A DNA stretch of 18,313 bases from Clostridiales bacterium (GCA_004555535.1 SFHU01000054.1:1-18313), one strand, 5' to 3'. Numbered from the stretch's first letter, positions 5,990-14,360 are shown. Numbers and translations: made by a program. The notes: generated from the letters alone by a model not told the origin.

Positions 5990-6784
5990 ATGCTGCTTGA
6001 CGTTTGCGCTACAAAGGTCGAGGTGACGCTCAGCGGGAGCGGGCCGCGCGCCTGTCTGCTTCTGCACGGCTGGATGTGCTCCTCGCAGCTGATGGAAAGC
6101 GTGCGCGGCGCGCTGGAGGGAAGCATGCGCGTGGCGGCCATCGATTTCCCCGGCCATGGCAGAAACGGAAAGAGCGCGCCGCCGCCCGAGCCCTGGGGCG
6201 TGCCGGAATACATGGAGATGACGGCGGAGATCATCCGCCGCCTTGAGCTCGCGCCCTGCGACATCGTCGCGCATTCCTTCGGCGCGCGCGTCGCGATTCT
6301 GCTGGCATCGACGTATCCCGAGCTGGTCGGGCGGATGATCCTGACCGGCGCGGCCGGTCTCAAAAAGCCGAAAAGCGAGAAGGCGACGGCGAAGCAGACG
6401 CTCTACAAGGGCCTGCGCGGGGCGATGAACCTGGCGGAAAAGACGCATCTGTTCGGCACGCTGCCCGAGCGCGGGCGCGAGGCGCTGGTCCAGACGTTCG
6501 GCTCGCCGGACTACCGCGCGCTTTCGCCCGAAATGCGCAAGACGTTCGTCAAGGTGATCTCGCTTGACCTGACGGACAGGCTGGAGCAGATCAAGGCGCC
6601 GACGCTGCTGTACTGGGGCGCGCAGGACACCGAAACGCCCCTGTGGATGGCGCAGGTGATGCAGGAGAGGATACCGGACGCGGGTCTGGTTGTGGAGGAG
6701 GGCGCGGGTCACTTCGCCTACCTGGAGCACAGCGCCAAATTCCTGCGCATCGTGCGCAGCTTTCTGCTGGAGGGAAGAGAATGA
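5990..6784 (+). CDS. Alpha/beta-fold hydrolase
   Basis: Cytosolic protein of 264 residues with the alpha/beta hydrolase fold. The oxyanion region is LLLHGW (23-28), the nucleophile elbow is AHSFGA (S96), the acid is D213 in WGAQDTETP, and the histidine is H241 in GAGHFAYLE. A helical cap rich in Lys/Arg lies at about 124-200. Substrate cannot be told from sequence. ATG 5990 is preferred because AGGAGAGAGG (5978-5987) sits upstream; the in-frame reading from 5849 would run through the terminator, and ATG 5966 lacks a ribosome site. Its stop overlaps the Mur ligase start by four bases (ATGA), so it belongs to the cell-wall module, perhaps acting on a precursor or lipid intermediate (inference). 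Confidence 0.82.
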   Translation: MLLDVCATKVEVTLSGSGPRACLLLHGWMCSSQLMESVRGALEGSMRVAAIDFPGHGRNGKSAPPPEPWGVPEYMEMTAEIIRRLELAPCDIVAHSFGARVAILLASTYPELVGRMILTGAAGLKKPKSEKATAKQTLYKGLRGAMNLAEKTHLFGTLPERGREALVQTFGSPDYRALSPEMRKTFVKVISLDLTDRLEQIKAPTLLYWGAQDTETPLWMAQVMQERIPDAGLVVEEGAGHFAYLEHSAKFLRIVRSFLLEGRE

Positions 6785-8331
6785 CGGGCATCCTGTTTGC
6801 GCTGGAGGCGCTGGTGCTGACGGCCTGCTGTATCGCATGCGGCTGGCGTCTTCTGCACTACTTCCAGCTGGAGAGCTATCAGCTGCCGGGCTACAGGAAG
6901 AGTGTGCGCCGCAACGCGATGCGCGCGGCGCTGCCGCCCGTGGCTGTCGCGGCGCTGGGCGTCTCGTGTGTGCGCCTGGGCGCTCCCGTCCTGCTCCGGC
7001 TGGCGCTGGTCGCGCTGCTGGCCGCGCTGACGTTTCTCCGCGCGCGGCGCGAGAAGGCTAAAAAGCCCTTCGTGCTCACGGAGCGCGTCAAGCGGCTTAT
7101 CGCGGTGCACGCGGTCACGACGCTGGTTCTCGCGCTGCTGGCGCTGGCGGTTTCTCCGGTGCTGGGCTATCTGCTGCCGGCGTTTGAGCCGCTGCTGGTC
7201 GCGCTGGCGGCCGTCTGCGCGCAGCCGGTGGAGACGAAGATCAACAACCAATTCCTGAATGACGCGAAGCGGCGGCTTGACGCGATGCCAGGGCTGATCA
7301 AAATCGGCATCACCGGCAGCTACGGCAAGACGAGCACGAAGTTCCTGCTGCGCGACATCCTCTCCGTCAAATACAGCGTGCTGGCGACGCCCTCGAGCTT
7401 CAATACGCCCATGGGCGTCACGCGCGTCATCCGCGAGCAGCTGATGCCCTCGCATCAGGTGTTCATCGCGGAGATGGGCGCGCGCCACGTCGGCGACATC
7501 CGCGAGCTGGTCGACCTGGTGCATCCATCCATCGGCCTGATCACGTCCGTCGGCCCGCAGCACCTGGATACCTTCGGCACCGTCGGGCGCGTGCGGGACA
7601 CCAAATATGAGCTGATCGAGGGCCTGCCGCAGGACGGCATCGCCATCTTTGCGCGCGACGGCGCGCATTGCGACGCGCTGTATGCGCGCTGCCCGCTCGC
7701 CGCCAAATTCAGGCCGGGCGACCTGGTCGAGGCCAGCGGCGTGGAGGCCGGGCCGTGGGGCACGCGTTTCACGCTGACGGACGTTCAGACGGGCGAGAGC
7801 CGGCAGATGGAAACGCGCCTGCTGGGCGAGCATTCCATCGCCAATCTGCTGCTGTGCTGCACGGCGGCCAAGGCGCTGGGCATGACGCTTGAGGAGATTG
7901 CGCTGGGCGTCTCGCGCTGCGAGCCCGTGGAGCACAGGCTCCAGCTGATCAGCGGGGCGGGCGGCGTGTCCATCATCGACGACGCCTTCAACGCCAATCC
8001 GGTCGGCGCGCAGGCAGCGCTGCGCGTGCTGAAACACTTCCCCGGGCGGCGGATCATCGTCACGCCGGGCATGGTCGAGCTGGGCGGCAGGGAAGAGGAA
8101 TTCAACCGCGCCTTCGGCAAGCAGATGGCCTCGAGCGTGGATATCGCCATCCTGGTCGGCAAAAAGCACACCCGGCCCATCGCCGAGGGGTTGCTCGACG
8201 CGGGCTTTGACGAGAGCAATCTCCATGTGGTCGGCAGCCTGAATGAGAGCACGGAGCTGCTGCACACCATGATGCGCGCCGGCGACGTGGTGCTTTATGA
8301 AAACGATCTGCCGGACAATTACAGCGAGTGA
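6781..8331 (+). CDS. Membrane-anchored Mur ligase family protein (MurF-like)
   Basis: Protein of 516 residues. The first 150 are hydrophobic with about four or five membrane helices (near 3-21, 48-66, 68-86, 108-130, 133-148), in place of the UDP-sugar-binding N-domain of soluble MurF. The Mur ligase core follows: P-loop ITGSYGKTS (177-185), SSFNTPMGV (205-213), EMGARHVGDI (231-240), GPQHLDTFG with H261, and DDAFNANP (400-407). It ends with ENDLPDNY. The MurF-type core suggests ATP-dependent ligation of an amino acid or dipeptide such as D-Ala-D-Ala, at the membrane. The acceptor is uncertain because the usual UDP-binding domain is missing. ATG 6781 follows GGAGGGAAGAG. It sits between the hydrolase (overlap) and ddl (15-base gap). 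Confidence 0.85.
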   Translation: MTGILFALEALVLTACCIACGWRLLHYFQLESYQLPGYRKSVRRNAMRAALPPVAVAALGVSCVRLGAPVLLRLALVALLAALTFLRARREKAKKPFVLTERVKRLIAVHAVTTLVLALLALAVSPVLGYLLPAFEPLLVALAAVCAQPVETKINNQFLNDAKRRLDAMPGLIKIGITGSYGKTSTKFLLRDILSVKYSVLATPSSFNTPMGVTRVIREQLMPSHQVFIAEMGARHVGDIRELVDLVHPSIGLITSVGPQHLDTFGTVGRVRDTKYELIEGLPQDGIAIFARDGAHCDALYARCPLAAKFRPGDLVEASGVEAGPWGTRFTLTDVQTGESRQMETRLLGEHSIANLLLCCTAAKALGMTLEEIALGVSRCEPVEHRLQLISGAGGVSIIDDAFNANPVGAQAALRVLKHFPGRRIIVTPGMVELGGREEEFNRAFGKQMASSVDIAILVGKKHTRPIAEGLLDAGFDESNLHVVGSLNESTELLHTMMRAGDVVLYENDLPDNYSE

Positions 8332-8346
8332 GGAGAGAATCTGAGC

Positions 8347-9558
8347 ATGAGCAAGATGAACATCGCGGTCTTCTTTGGTTCCAGAAGCTGCGAGCACGAT
8401 GTATCCATCGTCTCGGCCCTGCAGCTCATGGAGGCGGCCAAGGCCGCCGGATATACCGTGATCCCTGTCTATATTTCCCGGGACGGCCTGTGGTACACGG
8501 GCGAGCCCCTTACGCAGATGGAGACGCTGCGCGCGTTCAATCCGATGGCGAAGGGCATCACGCGCGTGACGCTCGATGTCAGCGCGAACGCGGGCGACCT
8601 GTGGGCGTGGCCGCCGCAGCGCGCGGGCCTGTTCGCCAAGGTGCCCGCGCCCGTGGCGCATATCGACTGCGCCATTCCCGTGCTGCACGGCATGCACGGC
8701 GAGGACGGCACGCTGCAGGGCCTGCTGGAGATGGCGAACATCCCCTACGCCTCCTCGGGCGTGCTGGGCTCGAGCGTGGGCATGGACAAGATTGCCATGA
8801 AGCAGCTGCTGCGCGGCGCGGGCTATCCCGTGCTCGACTTCGTCTGGTGCACCCGCGAGCAGCTGAAGGATGACCGGGAGGGCGTCATCGCGCGCATCGA
8901 GAAGGCGATCAAGTATCCCGTCTTCGTCAAGCCCGCGACGCTGGGCTCCTCCATCGGCGTCTCCCGGGCCGCAAACCGGGAAGAGCTCGAGCGCGCGCTG
9001 GATCTGGCCGCGTCGTATGACCGCCGCATCCTCGCGGAGGTCGGCATCATGCGCCCCGTGGAGATCAACTGTGCGGCGCTGGGCTACGGCGAGACGGTCG
9101 AGACGTCCGTGTGCGAGATGCCCGTTTCCTCGGCGGACGACAGCTTCCTCAATTTCTTTGAAAAGTACCTGCGCAACGCGGGCGCGAAGGGCGAGGAGGG
9201 CAGCCGGGGCATGAAGAGCCTCAGCCGCGTCGTGCCCGCGCCCATCGGCGAGGAGCTGACCAGGCGCATCCAGACGATGACGCGCGAGATCTTCAAGCTG
9301 CTCGACTGCCGCGGCACCGTGCGCATCGACTTCATCCTCGACGAAAACGACGTGCTCTATGTCAACGAGCCCAACACGATTCCCGGCTCGCTGGCCTTCT
9401 ACCTCTGGAAGGAGTGCGGCATTGACTTCCCGAAGCTGGTGGACAAAATGGTGGAGAGCGCGCTGCGCGCCCACGCCGACAAGAACACGAGCGTCTATGC
9501 GTTTGACTCGACGATCCTGCAGAAGGTCACCGCCGGCAGCAAGGGCGCCAAGCGCTAA
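8347..9558 (+). CDS. ddl: D-alanine-D-alanine ligase family protein
   Basis: ATP-grasp ligase of 403 residues, somewhat longer than usual Ddl. Conserved parts: SRSCEHDVSIVSA with E16, HGMHGEDGTLQG (114-125), the glycine loop K195-PATLGSSIG with S201/S202, FEKY with K273/Y274 (omega loop), R326-ID328, and E341/N343 in NEPNTIPG. These match E. coli DdlB E15, K144, S150, K215/Y216, R255, D257, E270 and N272 with equal spacings where checked. After PG the sequence is SLAFYLW, so the serine that contacts the second D-Ala (DdlB S281) is replaced by Y352. Function may therefore be D-Ala-D-Ala or another D-Ala-X product. ATG 8347 follows GAGGAGAG. The stop codon lies in the T-tract side of the opposing terminator. 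Confidence 0.85.
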   Translation: MSKMNIAVFFGSRSCEHDVSIVSALQLMEAAKAAGYTVIPVYISRDGLWYTGEPLTQMETLRAFNPMAKGITRVTLDVSANAGDLWAWPPQRAGLFAKVPAPVAHIDCAIPVLHGMHGEDGTLQGLLEMANIPYASSGVLGSSVGMDKIAMKQLLRGAGYPVLDFVWCTREQLKDDREGVIARIEKAIKYPVFVKPATLGSSIGVSRAANREELERALDLAASYDRRILAEVGIMRPVEINCAALGYGETVETSVCEMPVSSADDSFLNFFEKYLRNAGAKGEEGSRGMKSLSRVVPAPIGEELTRRIQTMTREIFKLLDCRGTVRIDFILDENDVLYVNEPNTIPGSLAFYLWKECGIDFPKLVDKMVESALRAHADKNTSVYAFDSTILQKVTAGSKGAKR

Positions 9559-9585
9559 AAAAAGCCCTCCCCACAAGGGGAGGGC
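9557..9585 (-). terminator. Terminator of the LUD-domain gene, shared with the ddl end
   Basis: On the minus strand a perfect 9-bp stem (9585-9577 with 9572-9564, loop TTGT) is followed by seven T (9563-9557). It begins 10 bases after the LUD-domain stop. On the plus strand no T run follows the stem, so termination of ddl there is less certain. The A run contains the last two bases of the ddl stop codon. Confidence 0.85.
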
Positions 9586-9595
9586 GGCCGTGTTC

Positions 9596-10207
9596 TCAGT
9601 ACCCGAGATCCTCGTCGATGAGCAGCACGACCGTGCGCTTGCCGCCGGGCGCGCGCTCGAAGCTGACGGTCATGCGGCACATGGGACTCACGCAGGCGGA
9701 GACGTCGCAGGCCCCGGAGGCACAAGGGGTCGAGAGACCCTGACGGCGCGCGTTCTGCGGACAGGCGACCTGCTTGATGCGGCGGACGGCCTGCTGCATT
9801 CCGCCCTCGACGAGCTTGTTGCGGCCGGCGACGACATAGACCGTGCGCGGGCCGTAGCACATGGCGGCGACGCGGTTGCCGTTGCCGTCGATGTTGACCA
9901 TCAGGCCGTCCTCGGTCAGCGCGTTGACGGAGCAGACATACAGCGGTGCGTTCATGGCCTCGTGCAGCAACGCGGGGCGCTTGACGGGCTCGACCTCCCA
10001 ATGCCAGAGGACGGGATGCCCGTTTTCGCGCAGCAGGCGGTCAAGCTCCATTTGTTTGGCGGTCATGCTGCCGCCAAAGGCGACGGTTTCTCCGGCAGGC
10101 ATATCCCCGAGCAGAAAGGACGCGGCCTCGGCAGAAGAAGAAAAGACGTGGGCTTCAAAGCCCCTGTCGCGCAGGGCAGCGGCTGTTTTTTCGAGGTGTT
10201 GTGACAT
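9596..10207 (-). CDS. LUD-domain protein (LutC/DUF162 family)
   Basis: Protein of 203 residues resembling the LUD domain found in LutB/LutC lactate-utilisation proteins. Visible elements are TVAFGGSMTAKQM (41-53), NALTEDGLMVNIDGNGNRVAAM (95-116), YVVAGRNKLV (124-133), and a cysteine-rich stretch with C149, C162, C167, C172 and C177. The family binds an unknown phosphorylated or nucleotide-like ligand in some structures; a standalone copy like this has no assigned role. No lutA or lutB is adjacent. ATG 10207 is about 13 bases from the ribosome-site-like GAAGGA; an in-frame ATG at 10240 overlaps the -10 box and is unlikely. It is convergent with ddl and divergent from the seven-helix gene. Confidence 0.82.
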   Translation of the reverse strand: MSQHLEKTAAALRDRGFEAHVFSSSAEAASFLLGDMPAGETVAFGGSMTAKQMELDRLLRENGHPVLWHWEVEPVKRPALLHEAMNAPLYVCSVNALTEDGLMVNIDGNGNRVAAMCYGPRTVYVVAGRNKLVEGGMQQAVRRIKQVACPQNARRQGLSTPCASGACDVSACVSPMCRMTVSFERAPGGKRTVVLLIDEDLGY

Positions 10208-10241
10208 GTGGCGACGCACTTCCTTCTTTTGGAATGGCTTC

Positions 10242-10270
10242 ATTATATCAGCTTTTCCGCATTTTTTGAA
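10242..10270 (-). promoter_or_regulatory. Promoter of the LUD-domain gene
   Basis: Minus strand: -35 TTCAAA (10270-10265), 17-bp spacer, -10 TATAAT (10247-10242). Transcription would start near 10235 and leave a leader of about 28 bases. The -35 lies just before the ribosome site of the divergent gene. I found no convincing rightward promoter in the same 78 bases. Confidence 0.65.
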
Positions 10271-10285
10271 GAGGAGAAACGGACT

Positions 10286-11206
10286 TTGATCGACGAGTGG
10301 TTTGAGAGAGTGGTCGACAGGCTCTGCGTGAGCGTGCCGGCGCGCGTGAAGCCGTGCCTGGTGCGCCTGTCCGGCACGGGCATCGGCTGGCGGATTCTGC
10401 TCTATGCCTCCTCTCTGGGACACGTGGTTGCCGGCGCGTTTGGCAGCATCCGCTCGGAGGATATGATCGACAGCTTTCTCAAGGAGACCGTGGAGACCGA
10501 GGCGCAGGGCCCCGGGCTTGAGGAACTGCGTGCGGCACTGCAAAGGCGCCTGATCCGGCTGAGCCTGCGCCTTGAACGCGCGCGCCTGCCGGTGGCGCTC
10601 TTCCTGCTGGCGCTCTCCGTGCTGGGCGTGGCGGCCGTGGGCGGGCGCTTCATGGCGGCCTGCGCGGCGGCGATGGGCTTTTTCTTTCTGACGGAGGGAC
10701 TTGAAACGGGCTATCCGCCCGTCTGCCGCGGCGTGCGTCAGCGGTTTCTGCTGGCGCTTGTGCTCAAGACGGCGGGCTGCGGCGCGCTGCTGCTGGCGTT
10801 TTACGGCGGCTATGCCCGCCAGCAGGTGACGACCAACGTCGTGCTGCAGAGCACGATGCTGGGGATGCTGGGCATCCACGCGCTGCTCTTTCTCGCGCTG
10901 ACGGCGTTCAACCGCAGGCAGCCGCTGCTGCTGCGGGCGCTTTCGGGCGTGATGGGGGCTCTCTGGGCGCTGTGCGCGGCTGCGGCTGTGGCGCTGGCGG
11001 CCTCGCAGCTGGCGGCTCCGCTGCTGCGGCTGGCGGCCTCGCTCGGCGCGGCGCTGGGCGCTGTGCTGCTCCTGCTGGCGCTGGAGCTTGATACGATGAT
11101 GCAGCTGGGCGCCATCCGGCTGCGCTACGGGGGGCTCTGGAGGGAGCTCTTCCGCATGACGGGGCTGGCGCTTGCGCTGCTTTACGCCTGGACGGGCGTA
11201 TTCTGA
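10286..11206 (+). CDS. Unrecognised integral membrane protein, about seven helices
   Basis: Protein of 306 residues that I do not recognise. The first 100 residues are mostly soluble and charged, with an amphipathic stretch at 1-30 and a Glu/Arg-rich helical segment at 55-100. Seven hydrophobic segments follow (about 101-118, 121-137, 154-173, 190-208, 218-238, 243-266, 288-304), rich in Leu and Ala with Arg-rich loops (149-153, 210-217, 278-290). No catalytic or transporter motif is evident. TTG 10286 is chosen because GAGGAG (10271-10276) lies 9 bases upstream; reading in from 10208 would cross the divergent promoter. It is 48 bases upstream of lepA on the same strand and probably shares its transcript. 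Confidence 0.75.
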   Translation: MIDEWFERVVDRLCVSVPARVKPCLVRLSGTGIGWRILLYASSLGHVVAGAFGSIRSEDMIDSFLKETVETEAQGPGLEELRAALQRRLIRLSLRLERARLPVALFLLALSVLGVAAVGGRFMAACAAAMGFFFLTEGLETGYPPVCRGVRQRFLLALVLKTAGCGALLLAFYGGYARQQVTTNVVLQSTMLGMLGIHALLFLALTAFNRRQPLLLRALSGVMGALWALCAAAAVALAASQLAAPLLRLAASLGAALGAVLLLLALELDTMMQLGAIRLRYGGLWRELFRMTGLALALLYAWTGVF

Positions 11207-11254
11207 CAACGGGAAACCAAAGGCTTGAACGGAAAAAACGGAGGAAACCGACCG

Positions 11255-13057
11255 ATGGAAAAACGCATGGACACCATCCGCAACTTCTGCATCATCGCGC
11301 ACATCGACCACGGCAAGTCCACGCTGGCGGACAGGCTGCTGGAGAAGACGGGCGTGTATGAAAAGCGGGAGATGGTCGATCAGATTCTTGACTCGATGGA
11401 GCTGGAGCGCGAGCGCGGCATCACGATCAAGAGCAAGGCCGTCCACATGATCTACACGGCCAGGGACGGGCAGACCTACGCGCTCAACCTCATCGACACC
11501 CCCGGCCATGTCGACTTCACCTACGAGGTTTCCCGCGCGCTGGCCGCCTGCGAGGGCGCGCTGCTGGTCGTCGACGCGACGCAGGGCGTCGAGGCGCAGA
11601 CGCTGGCCAACGTCTATATGGCGCTGGAGCACAACCTGGAGATCATCCCCGTGATCAACAAGATCGACCTGCCGAGCGCGCGCCCGGACGAGGTGCGCCA
11701 GGAGATCGAGGAGGTCATCGGTCTGGATGCCTCGCAGGCGCCGCTCATCAGCGCGAAGGTGGGCCTGGGCATCGACGACGTGCTCGAGAGCGTCGTGACG
11801 ATGATGCCGCCGCCGCAGGGCGACGCGCAGGCCCCGCTTCAGGCGCTGATCTTCGACTCCTATTACGACAATTACCGCGGCGCGATCTGCTATGTGCGCA
11901 TCGTCTCCGGCAGCGTGCGCGCCGGCATGCGCATCCGCATGATGAACACCGGCGCCTGCTTTGACGTCGTGGAGGTCGGCGTGCGCAGCCCGGGCTATGT
12001 GCCCGTTGAGGAGCTGCGCGCGGGCGACGTCGGCTATGTCGCCGCGTCGATCAAGGATCTGCACGACACGCGCGTCGGCGACACGATCACCGACGACGCC
12101 AATCCCGCGCAGGAGATGCTGCCTGGCTACCGGCAGGTAAACCCGATGGTCTTCTGCGGCATCTATCCGGCGGACGGCGCGGATTACGAGGCGCTCAAGG
12201 ACGCGCTGGAAAAGCTGCAGCTCAACGACGCCTCGCTGACTTACGACCCCGAGACGAGCCAGGCGCTGGGCTTCGGCTTCCGCTGCGGCTTCCTGGGCCT
12301 TCTGCACATGGAGATCATCCAGGAGAGGCTGGAGCGCGAGTTCGACCTCGACCTCATCACGACCGCGCCGAGCGTCATCTACAAGGTGCACAAGACGGAC
12401 GGCACCGTCGTGGACGTGGACAACCCGTCGAACCTGCCGCCCGCCGGCGTGATCGACTACATGGAGGAGCCGTTCGTCAAGACGAGCATCCACACGCCGC
12501 AGGAGTATGTCGGCGCGCTGATGGAGGTCTGCCAGAACAAGCGCGGCGTCTTCAAGGATATGGTCTACGAGGGGCAGCGCGTCTGCCTGCACTACGAGAT
12601 GCCGCTCAACGAGATCATCTTCGACTTCTTCGACCAGATCAAGAGCCGCAGCCGCGGCTACGCGAGCTACGATTACGAGCTGTGCGGATACCGGCAGAGC
12701 GACCTGGTGAAGCTGGATATGCTGCTCAACGGCGAGATGTGCGACGCGCTCTCGATGATCGTCCACCGCGACCGCGCTTATGCGCGCGGACGCTCGATCG
12801 CCGAAAAGCTCAAGGACGTCATCCCGCGCCAGCTCTTCGAGATCCCGATTCAGGCGGCGATCGGCGGCAAGGTCATCGCGCGCGAGACGGTCAAGGCCAT
12901 GCGCAAGGACGTGCTGGCCAAGTGCTACGGCGGCGATATCTCGCGCAAGCGCAAGCTGCTGGAAAAGCAGAAGGAGGGCAAGAAGAAGATGCGCCAGCTA
13001 GGCAGCGTCGAGGTGCCCAGCGAGGCGTTCATGGCCGTGCTCAAGATGGACGATTGA
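11255..13057 (+). CDS. lepA: Elongation factor 4 (LepA)
   Basis: Translational GTPase of 600 residues, the family's usual length. It acts on stalled or mistranslocated ribosomes. G1 is AHIDHGKS (15-22), G2 RGITIKS (54-60), G3 DTPGHVDF (81-88) and G4 NKID (135-138). The LepA-specific C-terminal domain ends with GGDISRKRKLLEKQKEGKK and SVEVPSEAFMAVLK. ATG 11255 follows GGAGG (11240-11244). The neighbour downstream is hemW, as in Bacillus and many Clostridia. Confidence 0.96.
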   Translation: MEKRMDTIRNFCIIAHIDHGKSTLADRLLEKTGVYEKREMVDQILDSMELERERGITIKSKAVHMIYTARDGQTYALNLIDTPGHVDFTYEVSRALAACEGALLVVDATQGVEAQTLANVYMALEHNLEIIPVINKIDLPSARPDEVRQEIEEVIGLDASQAPLISAKVGLGIDDVLESVVTMMPPPQGDAQAPLQALIFDSYYDNYRGAICYVRIVSGSVRAGMRIRMMNTGACFDVVEVGVRSPGYVPVEELRAGDVGYVAASIKDLHDTRVGDTITDDANPAQEMLPGYRQVNPMVFCGIYPADGADYEALKDALEKLQLNDASLTYDPETSQALGFGFRCGFLGLLHMEIIQERLEREFDLDLITTAPSVIYKVHKTDGTVVDVDNPSNLPPAGVIDYMEEPFVKTSIHTPQEYVGALMEVCQNKRGVFKDMVYEGQRVCLHYEMPLNEIIFDFFDQIKSRSRGYASYDYELCGYRQSDLVKLDMLLNGEMCDALSMIVHRDRAYARGRSIAEKLKDVIPRQLFEIPIQAAIGGKVIARETVKAMRKDVLAKCYGGDISRKRKLLEKQKEGKKKMRQLGSVEVPSEAFMAVLKMDD

Positions 13058-13101
13058 CCGGCTGCATGGACATGCGCGAAGCGAAGAAGGGAGTTTGAGG
13101 G

Positions 13102-14253
13102 ATGGAAGCGATCTCCATCTATATTCACGTCCCGTTCTGCGTCAGGAAATGCGCCTACTGCGACTTCGCCTCCTTTCCGGGGCGGCTGACGCAGCGGGAA
13201 GCGTATGTGGAGGCCGTCTGCCGCGAGATGCGCGCGCAGGCGGCCTTCTTTGGGCGCAGACGGGTGAACACCGTCTTCCTCGGCGGCGGCACGCCGACGC
13301 TGCTTGAGGGGGAGCAGGTGGCGCGGCTGATGCGGGATTTGCGCGAGAGCTTTGATCTGGCGCCGGACGCGGAGATCACCATGGAGGGAAACCCCGGTAC
13401 GCTGACGCGGGAGAGCCTCTCCGCCTTCCGCCGCGCGGGGGTCAACCGGCTGTCGCTGGGCGTGCAGAGCCTCGACGACGGGCTGCTGGCCGCCGTCGGG
13501 CGCATTCACACGGCCCGGGAGGCGGAGGAGGCCGTCGCGCTGGCGCGCGCGGAGGGGTTTGACAACCTCAGCATCGACCTGATGCTCGGACTGCCGGGGC
13601 AGACGCCCCAACAGTGGCGGGAAACGCTCGAGCGGGCCATCGCGCTGGCGCCGGAGCACCTGAGCTGCTACAGCCTGATCCTCGAGGAGGGCACGCCGCT
13701 CTTTAGCGCCGTGCAGGAGGGGAGAAGCGCGCCGCTGCCCGATGAGGACGCGCTTTGCCAAATGGACGAGACGACGGAGAGGCTGACGCGGGCGGCGGGC
13801 TACGCGCGCTACGAGGTCTCCAATTACGCGAAAGAGGGCTTTGCCTGCCGGCACAATATCGTCTACTGGGAATGCCTGCCGTATCTCGGGCTGGGGCTCG
13901 CCGCGCACAGCGACATGGACGGAAGGCGGTTTTACAATCCATCCGATTGGGCAGGCTATTTTCATGCCGTCGCGCAGGGAGACGCCTGGCGCACGCGCGA
14001 GAGCGACGCGCAGGAGCGGCCCTTTGAGCGCATGATGATGGGCCTGCGGATGACGCGGGGCGTCGATGCGGCGCGCTTTGCCCGCGACTTCGGCGCGCTG
14101 CCGGAGGGCTTCTGGCCCAAAACCCTTGCACGCATGACCCGGGGCGGCCTGATGGAGCGCGCCGGGGAGCGCATCCGCCTGACGCCGCGGGGCATGCAGG
14201 TGATGAACGGCGTGCTCGTCGCCATGCTCGAGGAGAACGAAAACCGCAGCTGA
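13102..14253 (+). CDS. hemW: Radical SAM heme chaperone HemW
   Basis: Protein of 383 residues. The radical SAM cluster motif is C13-x3-C17-x2-C20 within YIHVPFC and YCDF; GGGTPT (61-66) follows. HemW binds heme and inserts it into target proteins; the family is often mislabelled coproporphyrinogen III oxidase (HemN). The short N-terminus beginning at YIHVPFC, with no long extension before the motif, and the position between lepA and hrcA point to HemW. ATG 13102 follows GAAGGGAG (13085-13092) and lies 44 bases after lepA. The hrcA promoter lies in the 198 bases downstream. Confidence 0.92.
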   Translation: MEAISIYIHVPFCVRKCAYCDFASFPGRLTQREAYVEAVCREMRAQAAFFGRRRVNTVFLGGGTPTLLEGEQVARLMRDLRESFDLAPDAEITMEGNPGTLTRESLSAFRRAGVNRLSLGVQSLDDGLLAAVGRIHTAREAEEAVALARAEGFDNLSIDLMLGLPGQTPQQWRETLERAIALAPEHLSCYSLILEEGTPLFSAVQEGRSAPLPDEDALCQMDETTERLTRAAGYARYEVSNYAKEGFACRHNIVYWECLPYLGLGLAAHSDMDGRRFYNPSDWAGYFHAVAQGDAWRTRESDAQERPFERMMMGLRMTRGVDAARFARDFGALPEGFWPKTLARMTRGGLMERAGERIRLTPRGMQVMNGVLVAMLEENENRS

Positions 14254-14360
14254 GCGCCCCAAACCTGCGTGCGGACGCTGAAATGTCGGAGGGGCCGTCT
14301 GAGGGTCCTTTGCAAAAGGCAGGAAACGTCAGTTTTGCGCAAAAAGATGTGAAAAGCCTG

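Noticed and set aside
6718..9576. Very long minus-strand open frame (about 950 codons) opposite the Mur ligase and ddl
   Set aside because: High GC makes stop codons rare on the antisense strand. The translation is Arg/His/Ala/Gln-rich with no motif, and the plus-strand genes have clear catalytic motifs and ribosome sites.
10208..12766. Minus-strand open frame continuing upstream of the LUD gene across lepA
   Set aside because: Only the part after ATG 10207 is protein-like. The upstream part is a shadow of lepA and the seven-helix gene, and a good promoter lies at 10242-10270.
14254..14340. Terminator after hemW
   Set aside because: Short GGAC/GTCC-type pairings exist but no compact stem with a T run; too weak to annotate.
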